Assembly (NCBI RefSeq): GCF_010731635.1
Contig: NZ_AP022583.1
Span: forward strand, 1,302,001-1,366,000
Direction: 5' to 3'
DNA length: 64,000 nucleotides
DNA from: Mycobacterium noviomagense
GTDB lineage: Bacteria; Actinomycetota; Actinomycetes; Mycobacteriales; Mycobacteriaceae
Part shown: piece by piece, positions 18,734 through 27,364 of the stretch
Layout of the letters: each line of letters starts with the position of its first letter
Position numbering within the stretch: the first letter of the stretch is position 1
Position numbers and translations under genes: made by a program
The notes under the pieces: generated by a model
Told to the model about the DNA's origin: nothing
The model's database searches: none
What the model saw: the letters and a program-made list of their open reading frames with translations, nothing else

Positions 18734-20845
18734 TTACCCGCGCGGCAGGCCGAGCAGCCGTTCGGCGGCCAGCGTGAGCAGGATCTGCTCGGTGCCGCCG
18801 GCGATCGTCAGGCAGCGGGTGTTGAGGAAGTCGTGCACCACTGGGTCTTCAACCACGCCGGCGCCCTCGGAGACGTCCATCCGGTACTCGGCCAGCGCCT
18901 GCCGATAGCGCACGCCGATCAGCTTGCGGACGCTGGACTCTGCGCCCGGGTCCTTGCCGCCGACCGCAAGCTCAGCGATGCGCTGGTCGAGCAGCGCACC
19001 GGTTTGAGCGGCGACGATCAGCAGCGCCAGCTGGTGTTGGCGGGCGGCGTCAAGGTCCAGGTCGGCCACCGCGGCAAGCAGCTCTTCCATCGGGTTGCCC
19101 AGCGCGGTGCCGGTGGCCATCGCGACCCGCTCGTTGGCCAAGGTGGTGCGGGCCAGTCGCCAGCCGTCGTTGACCGCGCCGACGACCATCTCGTCGGGGA
19201 CGAAGACGTCCTCGAGGAAGACCTCGTTGAACAGGGCGTCGCCGGTGATTTCGCGCAGCGGTCGGATCACGATGCCCGGCGAGCTCATGTCGACCAGGAA
19301 GTAGGTGATGCCCTTGTGTTTCGGCGCGTCGGGGTCGGTGCGGGCCAGGCACACTCCCCATTGCGCTTTGTGCGCCGACGACGTCCACACCTTTTGCCCG
19401 GTCAGCTTCCAGCCACCCTCGGCACGCACCGCCTTGGTCCGCAGCGACGCCAGATCTGAGCCGGCCCCGGGCTCGGAAAACAGTTGGCACCAAAAGATTT
19501 CACCGCGCAGCGTCGCGGGCACGAAGCGCTCGATCTGCTCAGGAGTCCCGTGTTCGAGGATCGTCGGTACCGCCCACCAACCGATTACCAGGTCCGGCCG
19601 TTCGACACCGGCCGCCGACATTTCCTGGTCGATCAGCAACTGCTCGGCCGGTGAGGCGTCGCGCCCGTAGGGCGCCGGCCAGTGCGGCGCCAGCAGGCCC
19701 GCATCGGCCAGGGCAACCTGCCGTTTCTCATTGGGAAGTGCGGCGATCTCGGCGACCGTCGCAGCGATCTGCGGTCGCAGGTGTGCGACGCCGCTGAGAT
19801 CGATGCTCAGCTGGCGGCGGACGCCGGCCTGGGTCAGGGCGGCGGTGCGGCGCAGCCACCGCGGCGAGCCGCCCAGGAACTGGCCGATGCCGTAGGCCCG
19901 GCGCAGATAGAGGTGCGCGTCGTGTTCCCAGGTGATGCCGATGCCGCCGAGCACCTGGATGCAGTCTTTGACGTTGGCTTTGGCGGCGTCGATACCAATG
20001 CTGGCGGCAATGGCCGCTGCGACCGACAACTGCCCCGGGTCGGGGTCGGCGGCGGCGTGCGCGGCGTCGGCGGCGGCCACCGCGACTTGTTCTGCGCGGC
20101 AAAGCATTTCGGCGCAGATGTGCTTGATAGCCTGGAAGCTGCCGATCGGCTTGCCGAACTGCTCGCGCACTTTGGCGTATTCGACGGCGGTGTCCAGCGC
20201 CCACCGCGTCACCCCGGCCGCCTCGGCGGCCAGCACGGTGGCGGCGAGGTCCTCGATCCGCTCCGGGGACACGTCAAGCACCGTCGCCGGTGCGGAAGTC
20301 AGCACCACACGAGCCAACGGGCGGGAGAAGTCGGTCGGCGTCAGCGGCTCGACCGTGACGCCGTCGTCGGCGGCGTCGACCAGTACCCACTTGTCGTCGC
20401 TCGTCACCAGCAGCAGGCCGCCGTCCGTCGCACCGAGCGCCCACGGCACGGTGCCCGATGCGCGCGAAGCGGTGTCGAGGTGCACGTCGCCGCTCAGGGC
20501 CATCCCGGCGGCCCTTTCGCCAGATGCCAGCAGGCCACGCGTTTCGGGGTCGGTGACCACCAGGGTGGCCAGAGCCGTCGTCGCGACCGGGCCCGGCACC
20601 AAAGCCCTCGCGGCCTCCTCGACCATCGCGCACAGGTCCTCGATGCTCCCGCCGGCACCGCCGCAGTCCTCGGGCACCGCGACACCGAACAATCCCAGCT
20701 CGGCCAAACCGTCGTACCCGGGCCGCCAGGCCTCCGGCTTGCCCTGCTTGATGTCGCGGATAACGTCGGTCGTACCCGCGCCGGCAGCCCAGTCGCGCAC
20801 CAACTCACGCGCCGCGAACTGTTCGTCGGTCATGGTGGATGGCAC
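18734..20845 (-). CDS. fadE34: Fused two-domain acyl-CoA dehydrogenase FadE34 (ChsE3)
   Basis: At 703 residues it is about twice the usual length because it fuses two acyl-CoA dehydrogenase units. The N-terminal half (about 1-345) ends in the FadE32-like motif IQVLGGIGITWEHDAHLYLRRA. The C-terminal half (about 355-703) has LFSEPGAGSDLASL, LTGQKVWTS and GGTEQILLTLAAERLLG. The fusion replaces the two-gene alpha2beta2 arrangement of other steroid FadE pairs. In M. tuberculosis FadE34 dehydrogenates the five-carbon side-chain CoA ester of cholesterol. The GTG at 20845 is preferred over the ATG at 20833 because GAGGAG lies 7 bases before it. A perfect KstR operator is 21 bases upstream of this start. 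Confidence 0.9.
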   Translation of the reverse strand: MPSTMTDEQFAARELVRDWAAGAGTTDVIRDIKQGKPEAWRPGYDGLAELGLFGVAVPEDCGGAGGSIEDLCAMVEEAARALVPGPVATTALATLVVTDPETRGLLASGERAAGMALSGDVHLDTASRASGTVPWALGATDGGLLLVTSDDKWVLVDAADDGVTVEPLTPTDFSRPLARVVLTSAPATVLDVSPERIEDLAATVLAAEAAGVTRWALDTAVEYAKVREQFGKPIGSFQAIKHICAEMLCRAEQVAVAAADAAHAAADPDPGQLSVAAAIAASIGIDAAKANVKDCIQVLGGIGITWEHDAHLYLRRAYGIGQFLGGSPRWLRRTAALTQAGVRRQLSIDLSGVAHLRPQIAATVAEIAALPNEKRQVALADAGLLAPHWPAPYGRDASPAEQLLIDQEMSAAGVERPDLVIGWWAVPTILEHGTPEQIERFVPATLRGEIFWCQLFSEPGAGSDLASLRTKAVRAEGGWKLTGQKVWTSSAHKAQWGVCLARTDPDAPKHKGITYFLVDMSSPGIVIRPLREITGDALFNEVFLEDVFVPDEMVVGAVNDGWRLARTTLANERVAMATGTALGNPMEELLAAVADLDLDAARQHQLALLIVAAQTGALLDQRIAELAVGGKDPGAESSVRKLIGVRYRQALAEYRMDVSEGAGVVEDPVVHDFLNTRCLTIAGGTEQILLTLAAERLLGLPRG

Positions 20846-20865
20846 GTTGAGGCTCCTCAGTTGAC

Positions 20866-20879
20866 TAGAACGTGTTCTA
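20866..20879. promoter_or_regulatory. KstR operator between fadE34 and kstR
   Basis: TAGAACGTGTTCTA is a perfect palindrome except for the central two bases and matches TnnAACnnGTTnnA fully. It lies between the divergent genes fadE34 and kstR, so KstR probably represses both itself and fadE34. Confidence 0.9.
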
Positions 20880-21020
20880 ATAGTGCCAGCGATCAACCGT
20901 CAAGTCGACCGCCATCGCAGCAGCACACGACGGTGCACCAGCCGCCCGGAGGTGAGCAATCGACGCTTCGCATGCGTATCGTTTTCAGCGAGACCGCCAC
21001 AAGAAGGAGCTGCCCGTCCC

Positions 21021-21710
21021 ATGTCCACTGACACATCGGGGTCAGCGAACACCACCTCGGGTCGCGCGTCGAGCGCGCAACCTCGCGAGGTCATGAACGT
21101 GGCGGTCCTTGCTGAATCGGAGCTGGGCTCAGAGGCGCAGCGCGAGCGCCGTAAGCGCATCCTGGACGCGACGATGGCCATCGCGTCGAAGGGCGGCTAC
21201 GAGGCAGTTCAGATGCGCGCGGTGGCCGACCGGGCAGATGTCGCGGTGGGCACGCTGTACCGCTATTTCCCGTCGAAGGTCCATCTGCTGGTCTCGGCGC
21301 TGGGCCGAGAGTTCGAACGTATCGATGCCAAGACCGACCGCTCCACACTGACCGGCGGCACCCCGTACCAGCGGTTGAACTTCATGGTCAATAGGCTCAA
21401 CCGCGCCATGCAGCGCAACCCGTTGCTGACCGAGGCGATGACCCGGGCGTACGTGTTCGCCGACGCCTCCGCGGCCAGTGAGGTCGACCACGTTGAGAGG
21501 GTGATCGATTCGATGTTCGCCCGCGCGATGGCCGACGGCGAGCCGACCGAAGAGCAGTACCACATCGCTCGAGTGCTCTCGAATGTCTGGACGTCGAACC
21601 TGCTGGCCTGGCTGACCCGGCGGGCCTCGGCCACCGACGTCAGTAAGCGGCTGGACCTGGCTGTGCGACTGTTGATCGGCGACCAGGAGAACGCCAAGAG
21701 CTCGGGCTGA
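21021..21710 (+). CDS. kstR: TetR-family repressor KstR
   Basis: This is the TetR repressor of the main cholesterol regulon; known ligands are CoA thioesters of cholesterol side-chain metabolites. The helix-turn-helix is AIASKGGYEAVQMRAVADRADVAVGTLYRYFPSKVHL in the first third, and the C-terminal ligand domain is highly conserved (NPLLTEAMTRAYVFADASAASEVD). Three starts are possible. The ATG at 21021 has AGAAGGAG 11 bases upstream and gives 229 residues; ATG 21093 or GTG 21099 would give about 203-205, close to the M. tuberculosis annotation (MAVLAESELGSEAQ begins at the GTG). The first is listed because of its ribosome-binding site. Confidence 0.9.
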   Translation: MSTDTSGSANTTSGRASSAQPREVMNVAVLAESELGSEAQRERRKRILDATMAIASKGGYEAVQMRAVADRADVAVGTLYRYFPSKVHLLVSALGREFERIDAKTDRSTLTGGTPYQRLNFMVNRLNRAMQRNPLLTEAMTRAYVFADASAASEVDHVERVIDSMFARAMADGEPTEEQYHIARVLSNVWTSNLLAWLTRRASATDVSKRLDLAVRLLIGDQENAKSSG

Positions 21711-21770
21711 TCGCAAGCGCGGCGAACGCCGGGCGCAGCGGGTCAGCCCCATTACCTAGGGCGATCGCCA
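21711..21770. other. Convergent intergenic segment with a repeated 17-base module
   Basis: The gap between the 3' ends of kstR and the LacI gene contains GCCGGGCGCAGCGGGTC at 21728-21744. The same 17 bases occur in each copy of the 56-bp tandem repeat at 58340-58499. GGCGATCGCC, also part of that repeat, follows here near 21760. The segment looks like a single, diverged copy of the same dispersed element and may act as a terminator. Confidence 0.5.
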
Positions 21771-22904
21771 CTACGGCGGGCCGGCGGTGCGTCCCCGGAT
21801 CAATTCGGTATCCAGCACCTCGACGGCCGGCAGCCCTGAGCGCGGCGGCGTCAACACCAACTCGCCGGCGCGACGGCCCTTCGCCAGGCTTGGCTGCGCC
21901 ACAGTGGTCAGACCGCGCCGGATCGCCTCGGGCACGCCGTCGAATCCGGTGACGGTTATCTGACCCGGCGCGTAAATGCCGCGGGCGCGAAGGTGGTCCA
22001 TCGCCGAGAGCGCCAGCACATCGGCCGTGCACATCAGCGCAGTGATCCGTGGATTGGCTTGCAGCGCCGCCGCGGCGGCGGTTCCCCCCGAAGTGGGTTG
22101 ATGCTCATGGCTTTCCACCACCGTCAGCGAATCCGGGTCGAGGCCCGCGGCGGCCATCGCGTCGCGAACCCCGTAGATGCGATCGGCTTGCACATGAAAA
22201 GTCGGTGAGCGCAGCCGCTGCGGATCGACCACGCCCTGGTGAGGCTCCCGGCTCAGCCGCATGGTCAGCAGCCCTATCTCGCGGTGGCCGAGTTCGAGCA
22301 CGTACTCGGCGAGCTCGCGCATTGCCGCACGGTCGTCGATGCCGACGCGGGACACGCCGGAGACATCTTTGGGCTGGTCGACCACTACAGCCGGCAGACG
22401 GCGCTGCATAACCACCTGAAGGTAGGGGTCATCCTCGGACACCGAATAGACCACGAAGCCGTCGACCCCCGCGCCGAGCACGGCCGCCGTACCGTCGGCC
22501 ACACTGCGGTTCGGGCCGACCGCCAACAGCAGCAGGCCCTGGCCCACCGCCTCGCACGATTCCGCCAGTCCCCCAACGAAATTCAACGCCGCAGGGTCGC
22601 TGAACGAGTAGGTCAGCTGCTCGGCCATCACCAGACCGACCACACCGGCCTTGCGGGTGCGAAGCGATCGCGCCACCGGATCGGGGCCGGGATAACCCAT
22701 GCGCTTCGCGGCGGCCAGAACCCGCTCCCGTAGCTCAGCCGAGAGTTGATCGGGCCGGTTGTAGGCATTGGAGATCGTGGTCCGCGAGACCTTGAGCTCG
22801 GCCGCCAGGGACGCCAGGGTGGCCCGGCGACGAGGCGGGCCCTGAGCTGCCCGCACAACCGCCGGGTCGTCAGACCCTGCCCGGCGACGAGGCGGGGGGC
22901 TCAT
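21771..22904 (-). CDS. LacI-family transcriptional regulator (Rv3575c-like)
   Basis: This is a 377-residue LacI/GalR regulator. The N-terminal helix-turn-helix is TLASLAAELKVSRTTISNAY with the following hinge-helix region (VLAAAKRMGYPGPDPVARSLR). The periplasmic-binding-protein-like effector domain covers about residues 75-370. The effector is unknown. It stands between kstR (convergent) and the metal ABC transporter (divergent, 130 bases away), as does Rv3575c in M. tuberculosis next to kstR. The ATG at 22904 gives the family length; its ribosome-binding site is weak. Whether it regulates the neighbouring transporter cannot be told; no clear LacI palindrome was found in the divergent gap. 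Confidence 0.82.
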   Translation of the reverse strand: MSPPPRRRAGSDDPAVVRAAQGPPRRRATLASLAAELKVSRTTISNAYNRPDQLSAELRERVLAAAKRMGYPGPDPVARSLRTRKAGVVGLVMAEQLTYSFSDPAALNFVGGLAESCEAVGQGLLLLAVGPNRSVADGTAAVLGAGVDGFVVYSVSEDDPYLQVVMQRRLPAVVVDQPKDVSGVSRVGIDDRAAMRELAEYVLELGHREIGLLTMRLSREPHQGVVDPQRLRSPTFHVQADRIYGVRDAMAAAGLDPDSLTVVESHEHQPTSGGTAAAAALQANPRITALMCTADVLALSAMDHLRARGIYAPGQITVTGFDGVPEAIRRGLTTVAQPSLAKGRRAGELVLTPPRSGLPAVEVLDTELIRGRTAGPP

Positions 22905-22992
22905 GCTCCGTGAGGCTACCGCGTAGCGGAGTGAGGACGAGCCGCGCCAGCTAACCCTGTCGCGGCGGGCAGTCGCCTGCGCTACAGTCCGA

Positions 22993-23007
22993 TGGAAACG
23001 ATTTTCA
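22993..23007. promoter_or_regulatory. Zur-like box
   Basis: TGGAAACGATTTTCA is an AT-rich inverted repeat about its central bases, closely resembling mycobacterial Zur (FurB) boxes (TGAAAATnnTTTTCA type). It lies 28 bases upstream of the GTG of the metal-binding lipoprotein gene, where a repressor would block transcription of the transporter operon. Confidence 0.7.
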
Positions 23008-23034
23008 TTAGTTTGCGTAGTCGGGGGCCGGCCG

Positions 23035-23964
23035 GTGAGAGGAAAACCGACGGTGCGCAGGTCGGCGGTCGGCGTTGCGGCCGGTCTGTCGGCAATGGTC
23101 GTCGTGGGCAGTTGCGTTACCGGCTGCGGCAATTCAGCGCATCCGCGTGCGGCCACCGTGGTGGCATCCACCGGCGTGTGGGGCAGCGTAGCGCGGGCAA
23201 TTGCGGGCCAGCACGTCAGCGTGAAGTCCATCCTGACGAGTCCTGAAGTCGACCCGCACACGTATGAAGTGACGCCCGTGGACGACGCTGCCATCGCCGA
23301 CGCCGCGTTGGTGGTCTACAACGGCGGCGGCTACGACCCTTGGGCCGAGCGGGTACTGACCGCTCACCCGGCGATCGAATCGGTGAACGCGTACTCGCTG
23401 CTTCTCCCAGAATCGGATCACAGCGGCCGCCGCAACGAGCACGTGTTCTACGACTTGAACGTCGCCAAGTCGGTCGCCGCCAAGATCGCCGACAAACTCG
23501 CGATGATCGACTCCCGCAACGCGGCTGACTACCGCGCCAACGCCGCCAGGTTCGGCCGCGGCGCGGACGCGATTGCCAACATTGAACACGCCATCGCCAC
23601 CGCGCATCCGCAGACTCCCGTGATCGCCACTGAGCCCGTCGCCAATTACCTGCTGGCGGCGTGCGACCTGGTCAACCGGGCTCCGGAAAGCTTCACCGCC
23701 GCCACCGAGAACGACGACGACCCGTCACCGGCCGACATGGCATACGTGCTGGACCTGATCGGCAATCATCAGGTCTCGGCGTTACTGGTCAATCCCCAGA
23801 CCTCCACCGCCGCCACCAGCGATGTCCAAACCGCCGCCCACCGCGCGGGCCTGCCGGTGAGCGAAGTGCCCGAAATGTTGCCCAGCGACAGGGATTACCT
23901 AGCGTGGCAACGCGATACCGTCAATAGTCTCGCCGCCGCGCTCGGCCGAGGCGAAAGCTCGTGA
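23035..23964 (+). CDS. Metal ABC transporter substrate-binding lipoprotein (ZnuA/TroA family)
   Basis: This is a 309-residue cluster A-I metal-binding protein. The lipobox VTGC places the lipidated cysteine at residue 31, so the mature protein is anchored outside the membrane. Likely metal ligands are His75 (DPHTYE), His136 (NEHVFYD) and Glu200 (ATEPVANYL). The third ligand is Glu, as in manganese binders such as PsaA, rather than His as in classical ZnuA, and no His-rich loop is present. The Zur-like box upstream nevertheless points to zinc. It starts with GTG at 23035, and its stop overlaps the ATPase start (GTGA). M. smegmatis is known to carry a Zur-controlled zinc transporter near kstR; M. 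tuberculosis lacks one here. Confidence 0.85.
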   Translation: MRGKPTVRRSAVGVAAGLSAMVVVGSCVTGCGNSAHPRAATVVASTGVWGSVARAIAGQHVSVKSILTSPEVDPHTYEVTPVDDAAIADAALVVYNGGGYDPWAERVLTAHPAIESVNAYSLLLPESDHSGRRNEHVFYDLNVAKSVAAKIADKLAMIDSRNAADYRANAARFGRGADAIANIEHAIATAHPQTPVIATEPVANYLLAACDLVNRAPESFTAATENDDDPSPADMAYVLDLIGNHQVSALLVNPQTSTAATSDVQTAAHRAGLPVSEVPEMLPSDRDYLAWQRDTVNSLAAALGRGESS

Positions 23965-24809
23965 CCCACGACGTCGACCACGTCGTCGACCGCCGCCCCA
24001 GCGCCATCTCGCTCAGTGGCGCCCGGTTGGCGTTCGGTGACCGCGTGCTGTGGGATCACCTCGACTTAGCGGTGTCCCCCGGCGAGTTCCTCGCGGTGCT
24101 CGGCCCAAACGGAACCGGAAAGACGTCGCTGCTCAAGGTGTTGCTCGGACAACTGCCGCTGAGCGCCGGGACGTTGCTGGTGGGCGGGCAGCCGGTAGCG
24201 TCACGCGCCGAGCGCATCGGCTATGTGCCGCAGCACCGCCCAATGGACCGAGGCCTGCTGCTGCGCGGGCGCGACCTCGTGAGCCTGGGCGTCGACGGGC
24301 ACCGGTGGGGAGTCACACCGTTGCGTCGTGCCGATCGGGTGCGCCGTCGCGAGGCAGTGCGACGCGCCCTGCACCAGGTCAACGCCGAACATCTGGCCGA
24401 CGTGCCGGTGGGGGTGATGTCGGGCGGCGAACTGCAGCGGGTGCGCGTCGCCCAGGCGCTGGCCAACGACCCGATGCTGCTGCTGTGCGACGAGCCGCTG
24501 CTGACGTTGGACCCGGCCAACGCCAGGCTCGTCTCGGCGCTGATCGACCGCTGCCGCCGGGAGTCGGACATGGCGGTGGTGTTTGTCACCCATGAGGTCA
24601 ATCCGATCCTGCCCTACGTCGACCGGGTGCTCTATCTGGTCGACGGTCGATTCCGGATCGGCAGCGTCGAGCAGGTCATGACTAGCGAGACGTTGTCGGC
24701 GCTGTACCGCACCGACATTCAGGTCCTGAAGGTCAAGGGCCGCTATGTCGTGGTCGGGGAGCCGGGCGCCGAACACATGACAACGAACATGTGTGACGGG
24801 CCCGCCTGA
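23961..24809 (+). CDS. Metal ABC transporter ATPase (ZnuC-like)
   Basis: This is a 282-residue ABC ATPase. Walker A is GPNGTGKT, the Q-loop is YVPQHR, the signature is MSGGELQRV, Walker B is MLLLCDEPL and the switch histidine is in VTHEV. It couples ATP hydrolysis to import of the metal delivered by the lipoprotein encoded just upstream. The GTG start at 23961 overlaps the previous stop by 4 bases, and the permease start overlaps this stop by 1 base. All catalytic motifs are intact. Confidence 0.88.
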   Translation: MTHDVDHVVDRRPSAISLSGARLAFGDRVLWDHLDLAVSPGEFLAVLGPNGTGKTSLLKVLLGQLPLSAGTLLVGGQPVASRAERIGYVPQHRPMDRGLLLRGRDLVSLGVDGHRWGVTPLRRADRVRRREAVRRALHQVNAEHLADVPVGVMSGGELQRVRVAQALANDPMLLLCDEPLLTLDPANARLVSALIDRCRRESDMAVVFVTHEVNPILPYVDRVLYLVDGRFRIGSVEQVMTSETLSALYRTDIQVLKVKGRYVVVGEPGAEHMTTNMCDGPA

Positions 24810-25702
24810 TGAATGACAAGCTCACCGACCTGTTGGATCACCTGTTTTCCTTCGACATCACCGCGCACCTGCTGCACCACGACTTCGTGCAGCAGGCCCT
24901 GGTAGCGGCCGCGCTGCTGGGCCTGATCGCCGGGCTGATCGGACCGTTCATCGTCATGCGACAGATGTCGTTCGCGGTGCATGGCTCCAGCGAATTGTCG
25001 CTGACCGGTGCGGCTTTCGCGCTGCTGGTCGGATTGCAGGTGGGCGCGGGTGCGCTGGTCGGCAGCGCGGTGGCGGCGGCGTTGTTCGGCCTGCTGGGGC
25101 AGCGAGCCCGAGAACGCGACTCCGCGATCGGCGTGGTGTTGGCGTTTGGGCTAGGCCTGGCGGTGCTTTTCATCCATCTCTATCCAGAAGGACAGACCGG
25201 CAGCAGTTTTGCGTTGCTGACCGGGCAGATCGTCGGGGTGGGCTACTCGGGGCTGGCGATCCTGGCTGTGGTCAGCGTCCTGGTCGTCGCCGTGCTGGCG
25301 GTGTGCTACCGACCGCTGTTGTTCGCCACGGTTGATCCTGAGGTCGGGGCGGCGCGCGGTGTGCCGGTGCGCGCACTCGGCATAGTGTTCGCAGCGCTGG
25401 TCGGCGTGGTGGCCGCTCAGGGCGTGCAGATTGTCGGGGCGCTGCTGGTGATGTCGTTGCTGATTACGCCGGCGGCCGCAGCCGCTCGCGTGTTCGCCTC
25501 GCCGGCTGCGACGATCGTCGCGTCGGTGGTTTTCGCCGAAGTCTCCGCGGTGGGCGGTCTTCTGCTGTCATTGGCACCGGGTGTGCCGGTGTCGGTTTTC
25601 GTCGCCACGTTCTCGTTCCTGATCTACGTGGTGTGCTGGCTGCTCGGGCGGCGGCGGCAGGGAGTAACTAGGCTTTCCAACCGTGGTGGCGGTAGACCTT
25701 AA
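24809..25702 (+). CDS. Metal ABC transporter permease (ZnuB-like)
   Basis: This is a 297-residue integral membrane protein of the ABC-3 family with about eight hydrophobic helices. It carries the family stretch [23 protein letters not shown] near residue 47 and [20 protein letters not shown] near residue 210. It forms the channel for the ATPase and lipoprotein encoded upstream. The ATG overlaps the ATPase stop (TGATG). The 3' end overlaps the start of the next gene, pxpA, by 20 bases, which ties that gene to the same transcript. Confidence 0.88.
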   Translation: MNDKLTDLLDHLFSFDITAHLLHHDFVQQALVAAALLGLIAGLIGPFIVMRQMSFAVHGSSELSLTGAAFALLVGLQVGAGALVGSAVAAALFGLLGQRARERDSAIGVVLAFGLGLAVLFIHLYPEGQTGSSFALLTGQIVGVGYSGLAILAVVSVLVVAVLAVCYRPLLFATVDPEVGAARGVPVRALGIVFAALVGVVAAQGVQIVGALLVMSLLITPAAAAARVFASPAATIVASVVFAEVSAVGGLLLSLAPGVPVSVFVATFSFLIYVVCWLLGRRRQGVTRLSNRGGGRP

Positions 25703-26441
25703 CGCCGACTTGGGCGAGGGCTTCGGCGTCTGGCGGCTCGGTGACGACGACGCCATGCTCGCCATCGTCACCAGCGCCAACATCGCCTGTGGTTTCCACG
25801 CCGGCGACCCGGCCGGGCTGCTGCGGGTATGCCGCGCTGCAGCCGAGCGGGGCGTGCGGATCGGCGCACAAGTCGGTTACCGCGACCTGGCCGGCTTCGG
25901 CAGACGGTTCATCGACGTCGCCGCCCAGGATCTGGTCGCCGACGTCATCTATCAGATCGGCGCGCTGCAGGCACTCGCACGTGTGGCTGGCTCGGCCGTG
26001 TCCTATGTGAAACCCCATGGCGCGCTGTACAACACGATCGTGACTCACCGCGACCAGGCTGCGGCGGTCGCCGAGGCGGTGCGCGTGGTGGACGCCGGGC
26101 TTCCGGTGCTGGGCTTGGCCGGTTCGGTGTTTTTCGACGAAGCGCAGGCGCGCGGCCTGCGCACTGTGCCGGAGGCTTTCGCCGATCGCGCGTATCGACC
26201 CGACGGCCAGTTGGTGTCGCGGCGGGAACCCGGCGCGGTTCTCCACGATCCGGCCGCCATCGCCGAAGGGGTGCTGACCATGGTGACTTCTGGGCACGTC
26301 ACAGCGGTCGACGGGTCGCAGATTCACATCAGCGTCGAATCGGTTTGCGTGCATGGTGATTCGCCGGGTGCGGTGCAGATCGCTTCGGCGGTAAGGGATC
26401 ACCTGAAATCCGGCGGTGTCGACGTGAAGGCGTTTTGCTGA
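25683..26441 (+). CDS. pxpA: 5-oxoprolinase subunit A (LamB/YcsF family)
   Basis: This is a 252-residue LamB/YcsF protein with [11 protein letters not shown] at the N-terminus, [13 protein letters not shown] and KPHGALYN, all family hallmarks. PxpA with PxpB and PxpC forms the bacterial ATP-dependent 5-oxoprolinase that recycles pyroglutamate to glutamate. Here pxpB and pxpC are not adjacent. The start is a GTG at 25683 (a second GTG follows at 25686), 20 bases inside the metal permease gene. The stop overlaps the next gene's ATG. Being embedded in a metal-uptake operon is unusual and raises the question whether it does something related to metal. Confidence 0.85.
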   Translation: MVAVDLNADLGEGFGVWRLGDDDAMLAIVTSANIACGFHAGDPAGLLRVCRAAAERGVRIGAQVGYRDLAGFGRRFIDVAAQDLVADVIYQIGALQALARVAGSAVSYVKPHGALYNTIVTHRDQAAAVAEAVRVVDAGLPVLGLAGSVFFDEAQARGLRTVPEAFADRAYRPDGQLVSRREPGAVLHDPAAIAEGVLTMVTSGHVTAVDGSQIHISVESVCVHGDSPGAVQIASAVRDHLKSGGVDVKAFC

Positions 26442-27361
26442 TGCGGCTCAAGCCCGGGCGTCCCGATATCCGCCGATACGCCGACCGGTTCGACGTGCCC
26501 GCAGCAAAAGACGTTGCCCCGCTGTCGGTTACCTGGCTTGGCGTGACGACCCTGCTTCTCGATGACGGGTCGTCCGCGTTGATGACAGACGGCTATTTCT
26601 CCCGTCCCAGCCTGCCCATGGTGGTGCTGCGCAAAGTGTCGCCGTCGCAGGCCCGGGTCTACGGCTGCCTGGCCCGGGCCAAGGTGTCCCGGTTGGAAGC
26701 AGTCATCCCGGTGCACACCCACATCGATCACGCGCTGGACTCCGCGCTGGTCGCCGAAGCCACCGGCGCACGTCTGGTCGGTGGGGAGTCGGCGGCCAAC
26801 GTCGGTCGCGGCCACGGCTTGTCCGATGACCGGCTGGTCGTCGCGGTACCGGGTGAGCCAATCAGGTTGGGAGCATTCGACGTAACGCTGATCGAGTCGC
26901 GGCATTCTCCACCGGACCGGTTTTCCGGCGCGATCACCGCGCCCGTACGGCCGCCGGTGAAGGTGTCGGCCTACCGGTGTGGTGAGGCGTGGTCGGCGCT
27001 GATCCATCACCGGCCCTCGGGCAGGCGGCTGCTGATTCAGGGCAGCGCCGGGTTTGTGCAAGGTGCGCTCGCCGGTCAACAGGCCGAGGTGGTGTATCTC
27101 GGTGTGGGCCAGCTGGGTCTGCTGCCGCGGTCATATCTGCTGGACTACTGGACCGAGACGGTGCGCGCGGTGGGTGCGCGACGAGTGGTGCTGATCCACT
27201 GGGACGACTTCTTCCGCCCGCTGTCAAAACCGTTGCGGGCCTTGCCGTATGCGGCCGACGACCTGGATGCGTCCCTGCGCATCCTGGATGAGCTGGCCGC
27301 CCAGGACGACATCGCGCTACACATGCCGACGCTGTGGCGGCGCGAAGATCCGTGGATCTGA
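26441..27361 (+). CDS. Metallo-beta-lactamase-fold hydrolase (Rv3577-like)
   Basis: This is a 306-residue protein with the metallo-beta-lactamase signature HTHIDHALD (His92, His94, Asp96, His97). A further histidine in ESRHSPP and another in LIHWDDF probably complete a two-metal site. It belongs to the UlaG/YhfI-like soluble group; the substrate is unknown. The ATG at 26441 overlaps the pxpA stop (TGATG). A TTG-initiated extension of two residues is possible but unneeded. A homologue precedes arsB2 in M. tuberculosis (Rv3577). Confidence 0.8.
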   Translation: MRLKPGRPDIRRYADRFDVPAAKDVAPLSVTWLGVTTLLLDDGSSALMTDGYFSRPSLPMVVLRKVSPSQARVYGCLARAKVSRLEAVIPVHTHIDHALDSALVAEATGARLVGGESAANVGRGHGLSDDRLVVAVPGEPIRLGAFDVTLIESRHSPPDRFSGAITAPVRPPVKVSAYRCGEAWSALIHHRPSGRRLLIQGSAGFVQGALAGQQAEVVYLGVGQLGLLPRSYLLDYWTETVRAVGARRVVLIHWDDFFRPLSKPLRALPYAADDLDASLRILDELAAQDDIALHMPTLWRREDPWI

Positions 27362-27364
27362 CCG

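Noticed and set aside
19682..21031. 449-codon plus-strand frame opposite fadE34
   Set aside because: It overlaps fadE34 and the KstR operator; arginine/glycine/histidine-rich translation without motifs.
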